From: CBEUVQ01 sp965546615
GTDB lineage: Bacteria > Bacillota > Desulfotomaculia > Desulfotomaculales > Desulfohalotomaculaceae
Length of the DNA: 39,605 bases
Direction: 5' to 3'
NCBI GenBank assembly: GCA_965546615.1
Contig: CBEUVQ010000022.1
Span: 1 to 39,605 of the forward strand
Positions 15,303 to 23,559 of the stretch are shown here, piece by piece. The number at the start of each line of letters is the position of its first letter. The first letter of the stretch is position 1. The notes beneath the pieces are model-generated. The model was not told the origin of the DNA and searched no databases. It worked only from the letters and a program-made list of their open reading frames with translations. The translations under genes and the position numbers were made by a program.

Positions 15303-16280
15303 TCAGCTCACCCTGGGATCTAATTTTTTGTTGATGATATCCGCTATAACATTCATAGCTAAAACAGTGCAGGCAATAAATAAAAATATACCTTGAATTA
15401 AAGGATAATCTCTGACTAAAACGGCCTCCTGCATTAACAAGCCCAGTCCGGGATAATCAAACACCATTTCAATTAAAAGCGCACCCCCTAAAACACGGCC
15501 TAAACTTAAAAATAATTTGGTAATTACCGGCGGCAGCGCATTTTTTAAAGCATGGCGGAAGATAATGCGCGTTATACTTAACCCCTTGGCACGGGCGGTG
15601 CGCATATAATCTTTGGAAAGAACGGAAAGCATGCTGTTTCTGGAAAGCAGGTAAAATTCGCCCACCCGAGCCAAAGCCAGTGTTGCTGTCGGTAAAACCG
15701 CGTGATACAAAATATCCGCTATTTTCTCTAAAGGTGAGTTATACTGAGCAAATGAACTGAATGCCCCGGACAGCGGAAATAATCCCAGCGCAGCCGCCAG
15801 CAAAAACAAAAACACAATACCTGTTAAAAAAGGGGGAATTTCTGAAACAGTAATCATCAAAAAATATAATGCGCGATCCAACAGCCGCTGCCGATACCAT
15901 GCCGAAATACAGCCTAATACCACACCGACCAAACAGCTTACAGCCAATGCCGTTAACACAATAAACAGCGTCCAAAACATTCTGTTTATAATAATATGCA
16001 GCACACTGTCGTTAAAATAGATGCTGTAGCCCAAATTGCCTTTAAACAAATTGGCAATGTAATCAAAATATTGGATAATAAGCGGCTGATCAAGACGATA
16101 ATATGCTTTGTACCGTTCGACCTGCTCAGCAGAATAAGTAACGGCAAGCTGTCCTTGATCGGACGATAAAAAAACAAAGGGATCGCCGGGCATCAGCCGG
16201 GGGATAAAAAAATTCAAGGTGATAATTAACAAAAAGACAAACAGATATTCAACAACATTGTGATATTTGGGGCTGCTCAT
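15303..16280 (-). CDS. Peptide/nickel-type ABC transporter permease (DppB/NikB type)
   Basis: This is the second permease, with 325 residues and about six transmembrane segments. The family N-terminal motif is NFFIPRLMPGDPF. The EAA loop is around KDYMRTARAKGLSITRI, and GALLIEMVFDYPGLGLL is also typical. The ATG overlaps the binding-protein stop by 4 nt, and its own stop abuts DppC. Substrate is not determined by this subunit. Confidence 0.92.
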   Translation of the reverse strand: MSSPKYHNVVEYLFVFLLIITLNFFIPRLMPGDPFVFLSSDQGQLAVTYSAEQVERYKAYYRLDQPLIIQYFDYIANLFKGNLGYSIYFNDSVLHIIINRMFWTLFIVLTALAVSCLVGVVLGCISAWYRQRLLDRALYFLMITVSEIPPFLTGIVFLFLLAAALGLFPLSGAFSSFAQYNSPLEKIADILYHAVLPTATLALARVGEFYLLSRNSMLSVLSKDYMRTARAKGLSITRIIFRHALKNALPPVITKLFLSLGRVLGGALLIEMVFDYPGLGLLMQEAVLVRDYPLIQGIFLFIACTVLAMNVIADIINKKLDPRVS

Positions 16281-17860
16281 TGCTGATCTCTTTCCAAATA
16301 AGATAATTTGCAGTGCTCCGGCCGGTTGTGATCATAGCGCAGCATCCAACCATCGTATTTTGCCGGCCGATAAACAAAATTATCGATCACATTAAATAAT
16401 GGAACTTGCGGCACATCTTCGGCAATTAGGCGCTGCAGTTCAAATACCGTTTGTTTCCGCTTTTCCTCATCCAATTCGGATGCCTGCCGCCGGCATAACT
16501 CATTTATCTTTTGATTGTAATATCCCGGCAGTGCCCCCGACGCCGGGCCGCCGTGGCCGGCGAGGTTACTTGAACCATAAATTTCTCTCAGCAAATCAGC
16601 GTCCTGTCCCCAACCGCCGTGGCCGATTACAGCCAGTTCAAAATCACCTTTTTTTACAGCGGCGTCCCGCGTCTTAGTGTCCACACTTTTGATATTTACC
16701 TTAATGCCAACCTCTGCCAAACTGATTTTCATTAACTCTGCAATTTTTACTTCCGGCGGGGTATTTCCGGTAAGCAGGTCAAAAGTATACTGCCGGTCAG
16801 CTAATAAACTTTTGGCTATGTCAGCATCAAAAGAGTACTGAACAACATCATCATTGTGCCAAATATGTCCTTTGGGCAGGTAAGCTGCACTGGCCGCAAT
16901 TCCTGCACCGCGGGCCAATTTCTGCACCATTTCCTCGCGGTCAATGCCATAAGCCAGAGCCTTTCTAATATTTAAATCTTGAAGCTCCTGACGCTGCTGC
17001 ATATTCAAAATCAACCGGTAACCATAAAAAGGCTGACCGGATACTACCTTAAATTCAGCATTGTTTTGATAACGGGAAACAATGTCCGGTGCCGCACTAA
17101 TTAAATCAATTTCACCCTTTTCAAAGGCCAACACCGGGTCACTGACCGGCACCCATTGAATTTCCGCGACCTTTGGCTTTGGACCCCAATACTGATCAAA
17201 AGCCTTAAAGCGGTAACTGCCAAGCTCACTGCTGTATTCACAGAAGACAAACGGACCACACCCAATGGCGGCAGCATCACCGGTAAATTTAAGCGGATCG
17301 CTGACATCTTCCCAAATATGCTTTGGAATAATGCGCATTTTACCAATTCTGCTGAGATAGGTGGCATTGGCCGCATTTACCTTAATCCGCACTTTATTTG
17401 CATCAATAACTTCTACATTTTCGATAATATAGCGATCATTTACTATCAGCTCGTTCCAAACAGGTGAGTGCTCTTTATAGTAATCAAAAGAAAACTTTAC
17501 ATCCTCTGCGCTGAAATCTTCTCCGTCATGCCATTTGACATTATCCTGCAAAACAAAAGTGTATACCGTGCCGTCTTCTGAGACATGCCATTCCTTTGCC
17601 AACCAAGGAATTTCGCCGTTTTCATCCTTTTCCAACAGCGAATCATACAGCAGCTCCATTTTAAAGCCACCCGGCCCACGCATGTAATGCTTAAAAGGGT
17701 TGGGAAAACCCCAATCGCCGCCTTCCAGCCTTAAAACAACTTGTTTGTTTGCGCTGTCAGCGGCAGTATTTAGTTCGCTTGACCGGGTGCAGGCCGTCAA
17801 CGCCAGCATAATCGCCGCTGCCAGCAGCACTGCCGAAAATAACTTCAACCTTTTGTGCAC
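16277..17860 (-). CDS. Family 5 extracellular solute-binding lipoprotein (nickel/peptide type)
   Basis: This secreted lipoprotein captures the substrate of the DppBCDF-like transporter. With the GTG start at 17860 it has 527 residues, an N-terminal export signal (HKRLKLF followed by a hydrophobic stretch) and lipobox LTAC. Family 5 features are SLLEKDENGEIPWLAKEW, VKWHDGEDFSAEDVKFS and RKALAYGIDREEMV. The frame extends three codons to a TTG at 17869, but CCAGGGG at 9 nt spacing favours GTG 17860. I cannot tell nickel from peptide binding by eye. The cooT/larB surroundings make nickel, or a nickel-metallophore complex, the leading guess. Confidence 0.9.
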   Translation of the reverse strand: MHKRLKLFSAVLLAAAIMLALTACTRSSELNTAADSANKQVVLRLEGGDWGFPNPFKHYMRGPGGFKMELLYDSLLEKDENGEIPWLAKEWHVSEDGTVYTFVLQDNVKWHDGEDFSAEDVKFSFDYYKEHSPVWNELIVNDRYIIENVEVIDANKVRIKVNAANATYLSRIGKMRIIPKHIWEDVSDPLKFTGDAAAIGCGPFVFCEYSSELGSYRFKAFDQYWGPKPKVAEIQWVPVSDPVLAFEKGEIDLISAAPDIVSRYQNNAEFKVVSGQPFYGYRLILNMQQRQELQDLNIRKALAYGIDREEMVQKLARGAGIAASAAYLPKGHIWHNDDVVQYSFDADIAKSLLADRQYTFDLLTGNTPPEVKIAELMKISLAEVGIKVNIKSVDTKTRDAAVKKGDFELAVIGHGGWGQDADLLREIYGSSNLAGHGGPASGALPGYYNQKINELCRRQASELDEEKRKQTVFELQRLIAEDVPQVPLFNVIDNFVYRPAKYDGWMLRYDHNRPEHCKLSYLERDQQ

Positions 17861-17862
17861 AG

Positions 17863-18387
17863 CTACCAACCCCTGGAATACTCCGGAAAGCAGTCAAGGC
17901 ATACCTTTTTACCGTCTTTCAGTCTGATTTTATGCTCCGGTACACCTTCGCCGCATTCTTCACAAACCACCGTTGCAAATATTCTTGCTTTTTCCGGAAG
18001 TTGATAGTGAGGCTCTTTAAAATCGAACAATTCCTCCGGTGCGGAGTTTAACAAGTACTGCTGGCGTTCTTCGCGGGTCATCTCCTTTTGGGAGGGTTTT
18101 AATACCAGTCGAATGCCCTCTCCCGTTGTTCGATTAAAGAAACTAAATGCCTGTTTGCCAACATTTCGGTACAGCAGGTTGCCTTTGCCTATTGTGCACC
18201 CGGTTAGCACCTGCACCGCATCAACACCGCAGGCATCATTTTCAGTGACACAAACAATTTCTTCATCAGACGAAAAATTCACACCAAGATGCTTAACCGC
18301 TGCCTCGCATGCTTTAAACCCAATGGCAAGGCCGGGGCACTCATGCCCATGAAATTCCACACATTTCTCCCAAAGTTTCTTATCCAT
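17863..18387 (-). CDS. FmdE family protein with C-terminal zinc ribbon
   Basis: This 174-residue protein begins with the FmdE core: EFHGHECPGLAIGFKAC (His, Cys cluster at about residues 12-28), then ENDACGVDAVQVLTGCT. The C-terminus carries a zinc ribbon (VVCEECGEG with KKVCLDCF). FmdE was named from the tungsten/molybdenum formylmethanofuran dehydrogenase operon of methanogens, but bacterial homologues are of unknown function and often sit with metal transporters. It is first in an operon with the nickel-type ABC genes. GAGGAGG lies 7 nt before the ATG. A metal-delivery role is inferred. Confidence 0.88.
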   Translation of the reverse strand: MDKKLWEKCVEFHGHECPGLAIGFKACEAAVKHLGVNFSSDEEIVCVTENDACGVDAVQVLTGCTIGKGNLLYRNVGKQAFSFFNRTTGEGIRLVLKPSQKEMTREERQQYLLNSAPEELFDFKEPHYQLPEKARIFATVVCEECGEGVPEHKIRLKDGKKVCLDCFPEYSRGW

Positions 18388-18407
18388 TTGCCATCCTCCT
18401 CTTCAGT

Positions 18408-18577
18408 AAAAAATAAACCCACAAAGAAAACGCTATCAATAAAATTAATAGCTGCCCTTCGTGGGTTTGTTTCTAAAAACTTATTTTCAAAAAATGTTCG
18501 ACCTGCGCCAACCATTCATAACGGCGGAAGTCTTATTTTCATTACAATTGTGCAAAGCCTTCTTGGCTTCGTTATAT
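18408..18577 (-). promoter_or_regulatory. Structured leader with intrinsic terminator before fmdE (unclassified)
   Basis: Between the promoter at 18584-18612 and fmdE lies a roughly 190-nt untranslated leader. It contains a small hairpin AAGCC-loop-GGCTT near the 5' end and an imperfect stem around CCGCC and GGCG. At the end, AAACCCAC (18461-18468) pairs with GTGGGTTT (18415-18422), enclosing a nested GCTAT/ATAGC hairpin, followed by six U residues (18408-18413). That last element looks like an intrinsic terminator upstream of the coding sequence. This is the layout of an attenuator or riboswitch. I could not match it to a known class. Confidence 0.65.
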
Positions 18578-18583
18578 AAAAAA

Positions 18584-18612
18584 ATTATATCATTGCAGCT
18601 TTTGAGCGTCAA
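18584..18612 (-). promoter_or_regulatory. Promoter of the fmdE-ABC-DUF3842-cooT operon
   Basis: TTGACG (18607-18612), a 17-nt spacer and a perfect TATAAT (18584-18589) overlap the end of the nikO gene on the minus strand. It separates the second nickel operon from the first. Confidence 0.8.
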
Positions 18613-19412
18613 TCGTGGGCATGGTAATGATAATGATCGTCACCGTGAATATGACTGTGAAAGTTTTCGTCCACAAGATTAACGGCAACAAGCAGTTCTC
18701 GGTCATTTAATATTTCTTTAGGTGTGCCTCCGGCAACCAGCTTATGATCTTCACTAAACACCAGCACTCGATCCGCTATTTGCGGTACAATATCCAGATT
18801 GTGGGTGGCAGTGACAATTGTTTTTCCGGCAGTGTTAAGCTGGCAAATTAAATTAATCAGCCAGCGCTGAGTACGCGGATCCAATCCGTTTGTTGGTTCG
18901 TCCAACAAAATGACCTGCGGATTTATCGAAAGCACGGAGGCAATAGCAACCTTTTTCTTTTCTCCGCCGCTTAATTTATACGGCGGCCGGTCTTTTATAT
19001 GCTCTAATCCTAAAAGTTTGACAACATCATTTACTCTGGCGATAATTTCATCTTCATTCAGGTTTGTCTGCAGCGGTCCGAAAGCAATTTCTTCCCACAC
19101 CGTCGGGTTAAACAACTGCACTTCGGAATTCTGAAATACAAAACCCACTTGTCGGCGAAAAGTATTGGCAAAATCCCGGCAGGCCAAGTTTTCTTCACTT
19201 AGCTTTTCTCCAAAAGCAATAATTTCACCGTTTTGGGGCAAAAGCAGACCATCCAGCACTTTAAGCAGTGTTGATTTACCGGAACCGTTAGCACCAAGCA
19301 GCACTAACTTTTCACCGGAGTAAATATCCAAATTAATACTGCATAATGCTGCTTCGCTCTGCGAATAATGATAACTTACATTTTCCAGGTGGAACAAGAT
19401 TTCTTTAGCCAA
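18609..19412 (-). CDS. ECF-type nickel/cobalt transporter ATPase (NikO/CbiO) with His-rich tail
   Basis: This ATPase of an energy-coupling-factor transporter has Walker A GANGSGKST, signature LSGGEKKKVAIA and Walker B ILLDEPTNGLD. The C-terminus is very histidine-rich (FHSHIHGDDHYHYHAHD), a feature suited to binding Ni or Co. The frame starts at a GTG at 19424, but the AGGGGG ribosome site overlaps that codon. The TTG at 19412 gives better spacing and a normal CbiO N-terminus (AKEILFHLENVSY). It overlaps the end of nikQ. The larB neighbour points to nickel over cobalt. Confidence 0.92.
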   Translation of the reverse strand: MAKEILFHLENVSYHYSQSEAALCSINLDIYSGEKLVLLGANGSGKSTLLKVLDGLLLPQNGEIIAFGEKLSEENLACRDFANTFRRQVGFVFQNSEVQLFNPTVWEEIAFGPLQTNLNEDEIIARVNDVVKLLGLEHIKDRPPYKLSGGEKKKVAIASVLSINPQVILLDEPTNGLDPRTQRWLINLICQLNTAGKTIVTATHNLDIVPQIADRVLVFSEDHKLVAGGTPKEILNDRELLVAVNLVDENFHSHIHGDDHYHYHAHD

Positions 19413-20361
19413 ACAGCCGATCACCCCCTAAGGCCAGCAGACCGATCAGCACAACAAAAGCCAGCCACACCCAGGCTTTAAAGCTGATTCTTTGATTCTT
19501 TAAAGTCTTAATTTCCCCGGAATATCCGCGGGATATCATCGCACTGTGAATTTCTTCGCTGAGGTAATATGCTTTACTCCACAGCGTTCCGATAGAAGCG
19601 GCGATGAGATTGCGCTGTTTTTTTGCAGAATACCGGCCTATTGTTCTGCTTTTTTTTGCTAAAAACATATCTGCCGCAGTTTGAATAAGCAAATAGATAT
19701 AACGATGGGTCATCTCCAGCACTTGAATAAAAAGCTGCGGCACAAAAAACATACGCAGAGCCTTCAGCAGTTCATTCCAACGCGTGGTAAGGGCAAGCAG
19801 CACTGCCAAAGAAACAGATGTTCCTACTCTTAAAAGCATTGTCAGCGCCCCGACTGCACCCTCTTTAGTGATGCTAAAAGTTTCCGGCATTACCCACCGA
19901 CCGATTTGCACCGGATGGCCGAAATCAAAAACAGTTATTAGCGGAGTGCCGGGGCGAACATAGTTAAATATTGACGGGAAAACAACGATGCCGGTAAACA
20001 AAAACACAACCGGCCACACTCTCTTTAAAAAAGTAAAAACAGAAATGTGCGACAGCTTAGCAATGAATAAAATCCATATATTCAGCAGCAGCATGGTTGC
20101 CGGATTGTGAACAATATTAGTGATTATAATTAAGTAAACTACCGTTACTAACTTAACCCTGGGCTCAATCAGCTGCATTAAGCCCTGCTCTCTGGCCTTT
20201 AATCCGGCATAATATTCATCCTGAACCACCTGCATTACTTCGTTTATTGTTTTATCTATGAAACGCAGCTGCTTTAAACCCCTGCGTTTTTGGGCAGTTC
20301 CCTTTAAAGAAGCGGGTTGTTTTTCTAACAGCCACTGAGGTGTTTGCATTTTTTTTGTCAT
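19405..20361 (-). CDS. ECF-type nickel/cobalt transporter transmembrane protein (NikQ/CbiQ)
   Basis: The 318-residue membrane coupling protein has about 5-6 hydrophobic segments. A basic cytoplasmic stretch follows, with the family's short A-x-R motif region around SAMISRGYSGEIK. The N-terminal 50 residues form a basic cytoplasmic extension. It connects NikMN to the ATPase. It lies 15 nt after nikMN and overlaps nikO by 8 nt. Confidence 0.9.
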   Translation of the reverse strand: MTKKMQTPQWLLEKQPASLKGTAQKRRGLKQLRFIDKTINEVMQVVQDEYYAGLKAREQGLMQLIEPRVKLVTVVYLIIITNIVHNPATMLLLNIWILFIAKLSHISVFTFLKRVWPVVFLFTGIVVFPSIFNYVRPGTPLITVFDFGHPVQIGRWVMPETFSITKEGAVGALTMLLRVGTSVSLAVLLALTTRWNELLKALRMFFVPQLFIQVLEMTHRYIYLLIQTAADMFLAKKSRTIGRYSAKKQRNLIAASIGTLWSKAYYLSEEIHSAMISRGYSGEIKTLKNQRISFKAWVWLAFVVLIGLLALGGDRLFG

Positions 20362-20376
20362 GTCTGCTGCCTAAGC

Positions 20377-21390
20377 CTAATTACTTTTTTCTCGGTAAGC
20401 AGCACCATGCCAACAGCTTAAAAAATAGGTAAATCCGGCAATTACCGCAACACCGATCAGTGCGGCAGCAATGTAAATAACCGGCTGCCACAAACCGCTT
20501 TCAAAACCTGCTAAGCTGTAGTCAGGCATTAGCGATGTCCAGCTTTCTGCTGTTTTTTCCATCCCGGCGGGAACATAACCTAATAACTTTTGAATATCAT
20601 CTGTTCCCCATTCTCCCCAAGCTGTTCCGCTGGCCAACAGACCAATTGGTGATAATACAATCAGAACAGCTAAGGCAGCCCAAGCTTTTGCATAAAGAGG
20701 ATTGGTTTTTGTCAATCTGTCTTTCTCTAAAAGTTCGGGATGAGCGGATTTAAGATAGCTGAGCACCATGGCAGTAATAAGTCCTTCTACCGGGCCGGCT
20801 ACCAGCAGATGACCGAAGGCCATTGCAGGCACCGCTAAACTCAACGGATAAGGATTATAAAGAGGAACACCGCTTGCAGTATAATACAGCAGCGGCTGAA
20901 TGCCAAGCATCACCGCTGTGGCCAATGCAGCTAAATTAATACCGATAAAGCCGCTTAAAAATCCGGCCACCCACAGCCTTCTGCCCTTAACTTCCGAGCC
21001 TCCCGCTATTAGTCGATAAACATAGTAAGAACTGAACGGCATGATAAATGCCAAGTTAAAAGCATTGGCAGCAAAAGCCAAAATGCCGCCGTCACCAAAC
21101 AGCAGCGCCTGAACCGCCAGCGCAACACTGATACCGATACAGGCCGCCCAAGGGCCTAAAACAATCGCCATCAGCGCCCCACCGACAGCATGTGCTGTAG
21201 TGCCGTCCGGAATGGGAATGTTAAACATCATGATAGTAAAAACAAACGCTGCCCCAATCCCCATTAAAGGTACATATTTTGTTTTTAACGTTTTCTTCAC
21301 CTTAGATACTGCTGCAGCCCAAACAGGCAGCATCACTGCCCCTAAAGCGGCACAGGTCTGCGGACTTAGGTATCCGTCCGGAATATGCAC
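20377..21390 (-). CDS. Fused NikMN/CbiMN substrate-specific membrane component
   Basis: The protein starts HIPDGYLSPQTC after the initiator (GTG start). This is the N-terminal His-containing motif of NikM/CbiM that coordinates the metal. About seven transmembrane segments follow, including PDGTTAHAVGGALMAIVLG. After about residue 225 a shorter domain with one final transmembrane helix resembles NikN fused to NikM (total 337 residues). Fused NikMN proteins occur in nickel ECF transporters. It follows larB by 18 nt. Confidence 0.92.
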   Translation of the reverse strand: MHIPDGYLSPQTCAALGAVMLPVWAAAVSKVKKTLKTKYVPLMGIGAAFVFTIMMFNIPIPDGTTAHAVGGALMAIVLGPWAACIGISVALAVQALLFGDGGILAFAANAFNLAFIMPFSSYYVYRLIAGGSEVKGRRLWVAGFLSGFIGINLAALATAVMLGIQPLLYYTASGVPLYNPYPLSLAVPAMAFGHLLVAGPVEGLITAMVLSYLKSAHPELLEKDRLTKTNPLYAKAWAALAVLIVLSPIGLLASGTAWGEWGTDDIQKLLGYVPAGMEKTAESWTSLMPDYSLAGFESGLWQPVIYIAAALIGVAVIAGFTYFLSCWHGAAYREKSN

Positions 21391-21408
21391 AAAGAACCCC
21401 TCCCCAAA

Positions 21409-22176
21409 TTACCGGTTATTTGTATTTTCACACATTTGATTGATCATTGCTGCTGCATAGCCTGCACCAAAGCCATTATCAATATTAACCACTGTGACAC
21501 CGGAAGAGCAGCTGTTTAACATCGACAAAAGTGCTGCCAATCCGTTAAAACTTGCCCCATAGCCCACGCTGGTCGGCACTGCAATAACCGGCTTATCAAC
21601 TAACCCGGCCACTACACTGGCCAAAGCACCTTCCATACCGGCCACCACAACGATTACTCTGGCCTCATCTAACTTTTCCCTGTTCATCAGCAGGCGGTGA
21701 ATACCGGCCACACCCGCATCATACAACCGTTCAACCTTTGCTCCCATTAATTCGGCGGTAATTGCCGCCTCTTCAGCAACCGGCAGATCTGATGTACCGG
21801 CACAAGCCACTAAGATATTGCCAATTCTTTTTTGCTCCCCACGGGTAACAGTGATCAATCTTGGCAGGCTGTGATATTCTGCATCAGGAACCACCTGCTG
21901 CACAGCTTGATACATCTCTTCGCTGGCACGAGTGCCCAAAACATTGCTGTCACTATCGGCAGCTAAAGCGGCCATGATTTTTTGCACCTGTTCAACTGTC
22001 TTGCCGGCACAATAAACTACCTCGGCAAATCCTCGCCGCAAATTCCGGTGATGGTCAATCTTGACAAAACCCAAGTCCTCGTAGGGAAGATGTTTTAATT
22101 TTCCTAATGCTTCATCAACTGTTAAATCATTGTTTCGCACATCATTAAGGATTTTTTTCAGCTCATTTTGATTCAT
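21409..22176 (-). CDS. larB: Nickel pincer cofactor biosynthesis protein LarB
   Basis: LarB is a PurE-like carboxylase/hydrolase that acts on nicotinic acid adenine dinucleotide in the first step of nickel-pincer nucleotide synthesis. That cofactor is used by lactate racemase and related enzymes. The 255-residue protein has an N-terminal helical region (ELKKILNDVRNNDLTVDEAL) and the C-terminal AIR-carboxylase-like domain. Motifs include ILVACAGTSDLPVAEEAA, YDAGVAGIHRLL and AVPTSVGYGASFNGLAALL. It heads the operon with nikMN-nikQ-nikO. In Lactobacillus the lar genes are likewise linked to a NikMNQO transporter. larC, larE and larA are not in the window. Confidence 0.94.
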   Translation of the reverse strand: MNQNELKKILNDVRNNDLTVDEALGKLKHLPYEDLGFVKIDHHRNLRRGFAEVVYCAGKTVEQVQKIMAALAADSDSNVLGTRASEEMYQAVQQVVPDAEYHSLPRLITVTRGEQKRIGNILVACAGTSDLPVAEEAAITAELMGAKVERLYDAGVAGIHRLLMNREKLDEARVIVVVAGMEGALASVVAGLVDKPVIAVPTSVGYGASFNGLAALLSMLNSCSSGVTVVNIDNGFGAGYAAAMINQMCENTNNR

Positions 22177-22222
22177 AACGCTCCCCCCCGTTTATTTTAT
22201 GCACTTTTACGAAAAATAACCA

Positions 22223-22251
22223 ATTAATTCCATTGTATATTTGTTTGACAA
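22223..22251 (-). promoter_or_regulatory. Possible promoter of the larB operon
   Basis: TTGTCA (22246-22251), a 17-nt spacer and a weak ATTAAT (22223-22228) lie about 47 nt before larB. The -10 matches only four of six positions. Confidence 0.35.
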
Positions 22252-22268
22252 TTTTATATATTTAATTT

Positions 22269-22334
22269 TTCGACTAAAAACGATAAAAACCTTTAACACA
22301 AATTATTTTTAGAACATTATTCGTTATTATCGAA
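22269..22334. promoter_or_regulatory. Pair of related operator-like motifs upstream of larB
   Basis: Two copies of a motif occur in opposite orientation. On the minus strand at 22317-22334 it reads TTCGATAATAACGAATAA; its first 15 bases form the near-palindrome TTCGATA-A-TAACGAA. On the plus strand at 22269-22286 it reads TTCGACTAAAAACGATAA. Both share TTCGA(N)TAA(T/A)AACGA. They lie 90-160 nt before larB, where a nickel-responsive regulator could act. No regulator is encoded nearby. Confidence 0.4.
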
Positions 22335-22379
22335 CACAACAGAAGATGACAATTTTTTTAGATCAGCTGCCCGGCAAAC

Positions 22380-22415
22380 ACAAAAAGGGTTTGCGGCCGG
22401 CTGCCGCAAACCCTT
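22380..22415 (-). terminator. Rho-independent terminator of the kdg operon
   Basis: A perfect 13-bp stem (AAGGGTTTGCGGC, 22385-22397, with GCCGCAAACCCTT, 22403-22415) and five U residues follow the KDG kinase gene on the minus strand, about 90 nt after its stop. The 22177-22506 gap otherwise holds the larB promoter region. Confidence 0.88.
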
Positions 22416-22506
22416 ACTTCATTATTTACCATTTCTCCTAATTTAAAACTGCCAATTTAATTGTATCGCCAATTTTTATTTTATTTACCTCATTGCACTG
22501 TTTAAA

Positions 22507-23529
22507 CTAGCGCTGCACACGTCCGGAAGCATCGCCGCCGGCCAACGCTTTAACCTCATCGACGGTTACCAAGTTAACATCACCCTCGATGCTGTGTTTC
22601 AGGCAGGAAGCAGCTACCGCAAATTCAAGAGCATCTTTGGAGCTGTAATTGTTCAACAAACCGTAAATCAAACCGGCACCGAAAGAATCCCCGCCGCCTA
22701 CGCGGTCAACAATGTGCACCGGATATTCTCTGGAGAAGTAAAACTCTTCACCGTCGTACAGCATAGCGGCCCATTTGTTATCAGATGCGGAAATACTGGT
22801 GCGCAGCGTAATAGCCACTTTGCTGAAGTTAAAGCGGTCTTTCAGCTGCTTAGCTACATCTTTATAGCCCTCATGGTTCAGCTTGCCGCCCACAACATCA
22901 GTATCGGCTGCTTTAATGCCAAACACTTTCTCAGCATCTTCTTCGTTGGCAATGCAGACATCAACATATTCCATTAAACCGCTCATAACTTGACCGGCTC
23001 TTTCAGATGTCCACAAATTTTTACGGAAGTTAAGGTCACAGCTGACAGTTACACCATGACGCTTTGCTGCTTTGCAGGCTTCCAAAGCAATTTCTGCCAC
23101 GTTATCTCCTAATGCAGGGGTAATACCGGTAAAATGGAACCAATCAGCACCTTCAAAAATCTCGTCCCAGTTAAAGTCACCCTTTTGCGCCTGAGAAATG
23201 GAAGAATACTTGCGGTCGTATACTACCTTGGACGGACGCTGCGAAGCACCCTTTTCGCAGAAATAAATACCCAAACGCTCACCGCCGCGCACCATGTAAT
23301 CGGTGCGTACACCAAAACGGCGCATAGCATTAACTGCAGATTGGCCAATGGGATTATCAGGTACTTTAGTAACAAATGCAGCGTCCATGCCGTAATTAGC
23401 CAGCGATACCGCTACGTTAGCTTCACCGCCGCCATAAATTGCGGTAAATTTATCGGCCTGTACAAAACGAAGATATCCCTCCGGGGCCAGTCTCAACATA
23501 ATTTCACCAAATGTAACTACCTTTGCCAT
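22507..23529 (-). CDS. kdgK: 2-keto-3-deoxygluconate kinase (PfkB family)
   Basis: This sugar kinase phosphorylates 2-keto-3-deoxygluconate to KDPG. The 340-residue PfkB fold shows the N-terminal GEIMLRLAPEGYLRF, the substrate loop YGGGEANVAVSLANYG and the C-terminal DRVGGGDSFGAGLIYG with the catalytic aspartate. The operon partner KDPG aldolase supports this substrate over other PfkB sugars. The ATG has AAGGAGGAGA upstream. It lies 30 nt after the aldolase. Confidence 0.9.
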   Translation of the reverse strand: MAKVVTFGEIMLRLAPEGYLRFVQADKFTAIYGGGEANVAVSLANYGMDAAFVTKVPDNPIGQSAVNAMRRFGVRTDYMVRGGERLGIYFCEKGASQRPSKVVYDRKYSSISQAQKGDFNWDEIFEGADWFHFTGITPALGDNVAEIALEACKAAKRHGVTVSCDLNFRKNLWTSERAGQVMSGLMEYVDVCIANEEDAEKVFGIKAADTDVVGGKLNHEGYKDVAKQLKDRFNFSKVAITLRTSISASDNKWAAMLYDGEEFYFSREYPVHIVDRVGGGDSFGAGLIYGLLNNYSSKDALEFAVAASCLKHSIEGDVNLVTVDEVKALAGGDASGRVQR

Positions 23530-23559
23530 TGTAAAATATCTCCTCCTTGTTGTGATGAA

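Noticed and set aside
18408..18577. Assignment of the fmdE leader to a known riboswitch class
   Set aside because: I could not find the conserved blocks of NiCo, Moco/Tuco, cobalamin or T-box RNAs, so it is left unclassified.
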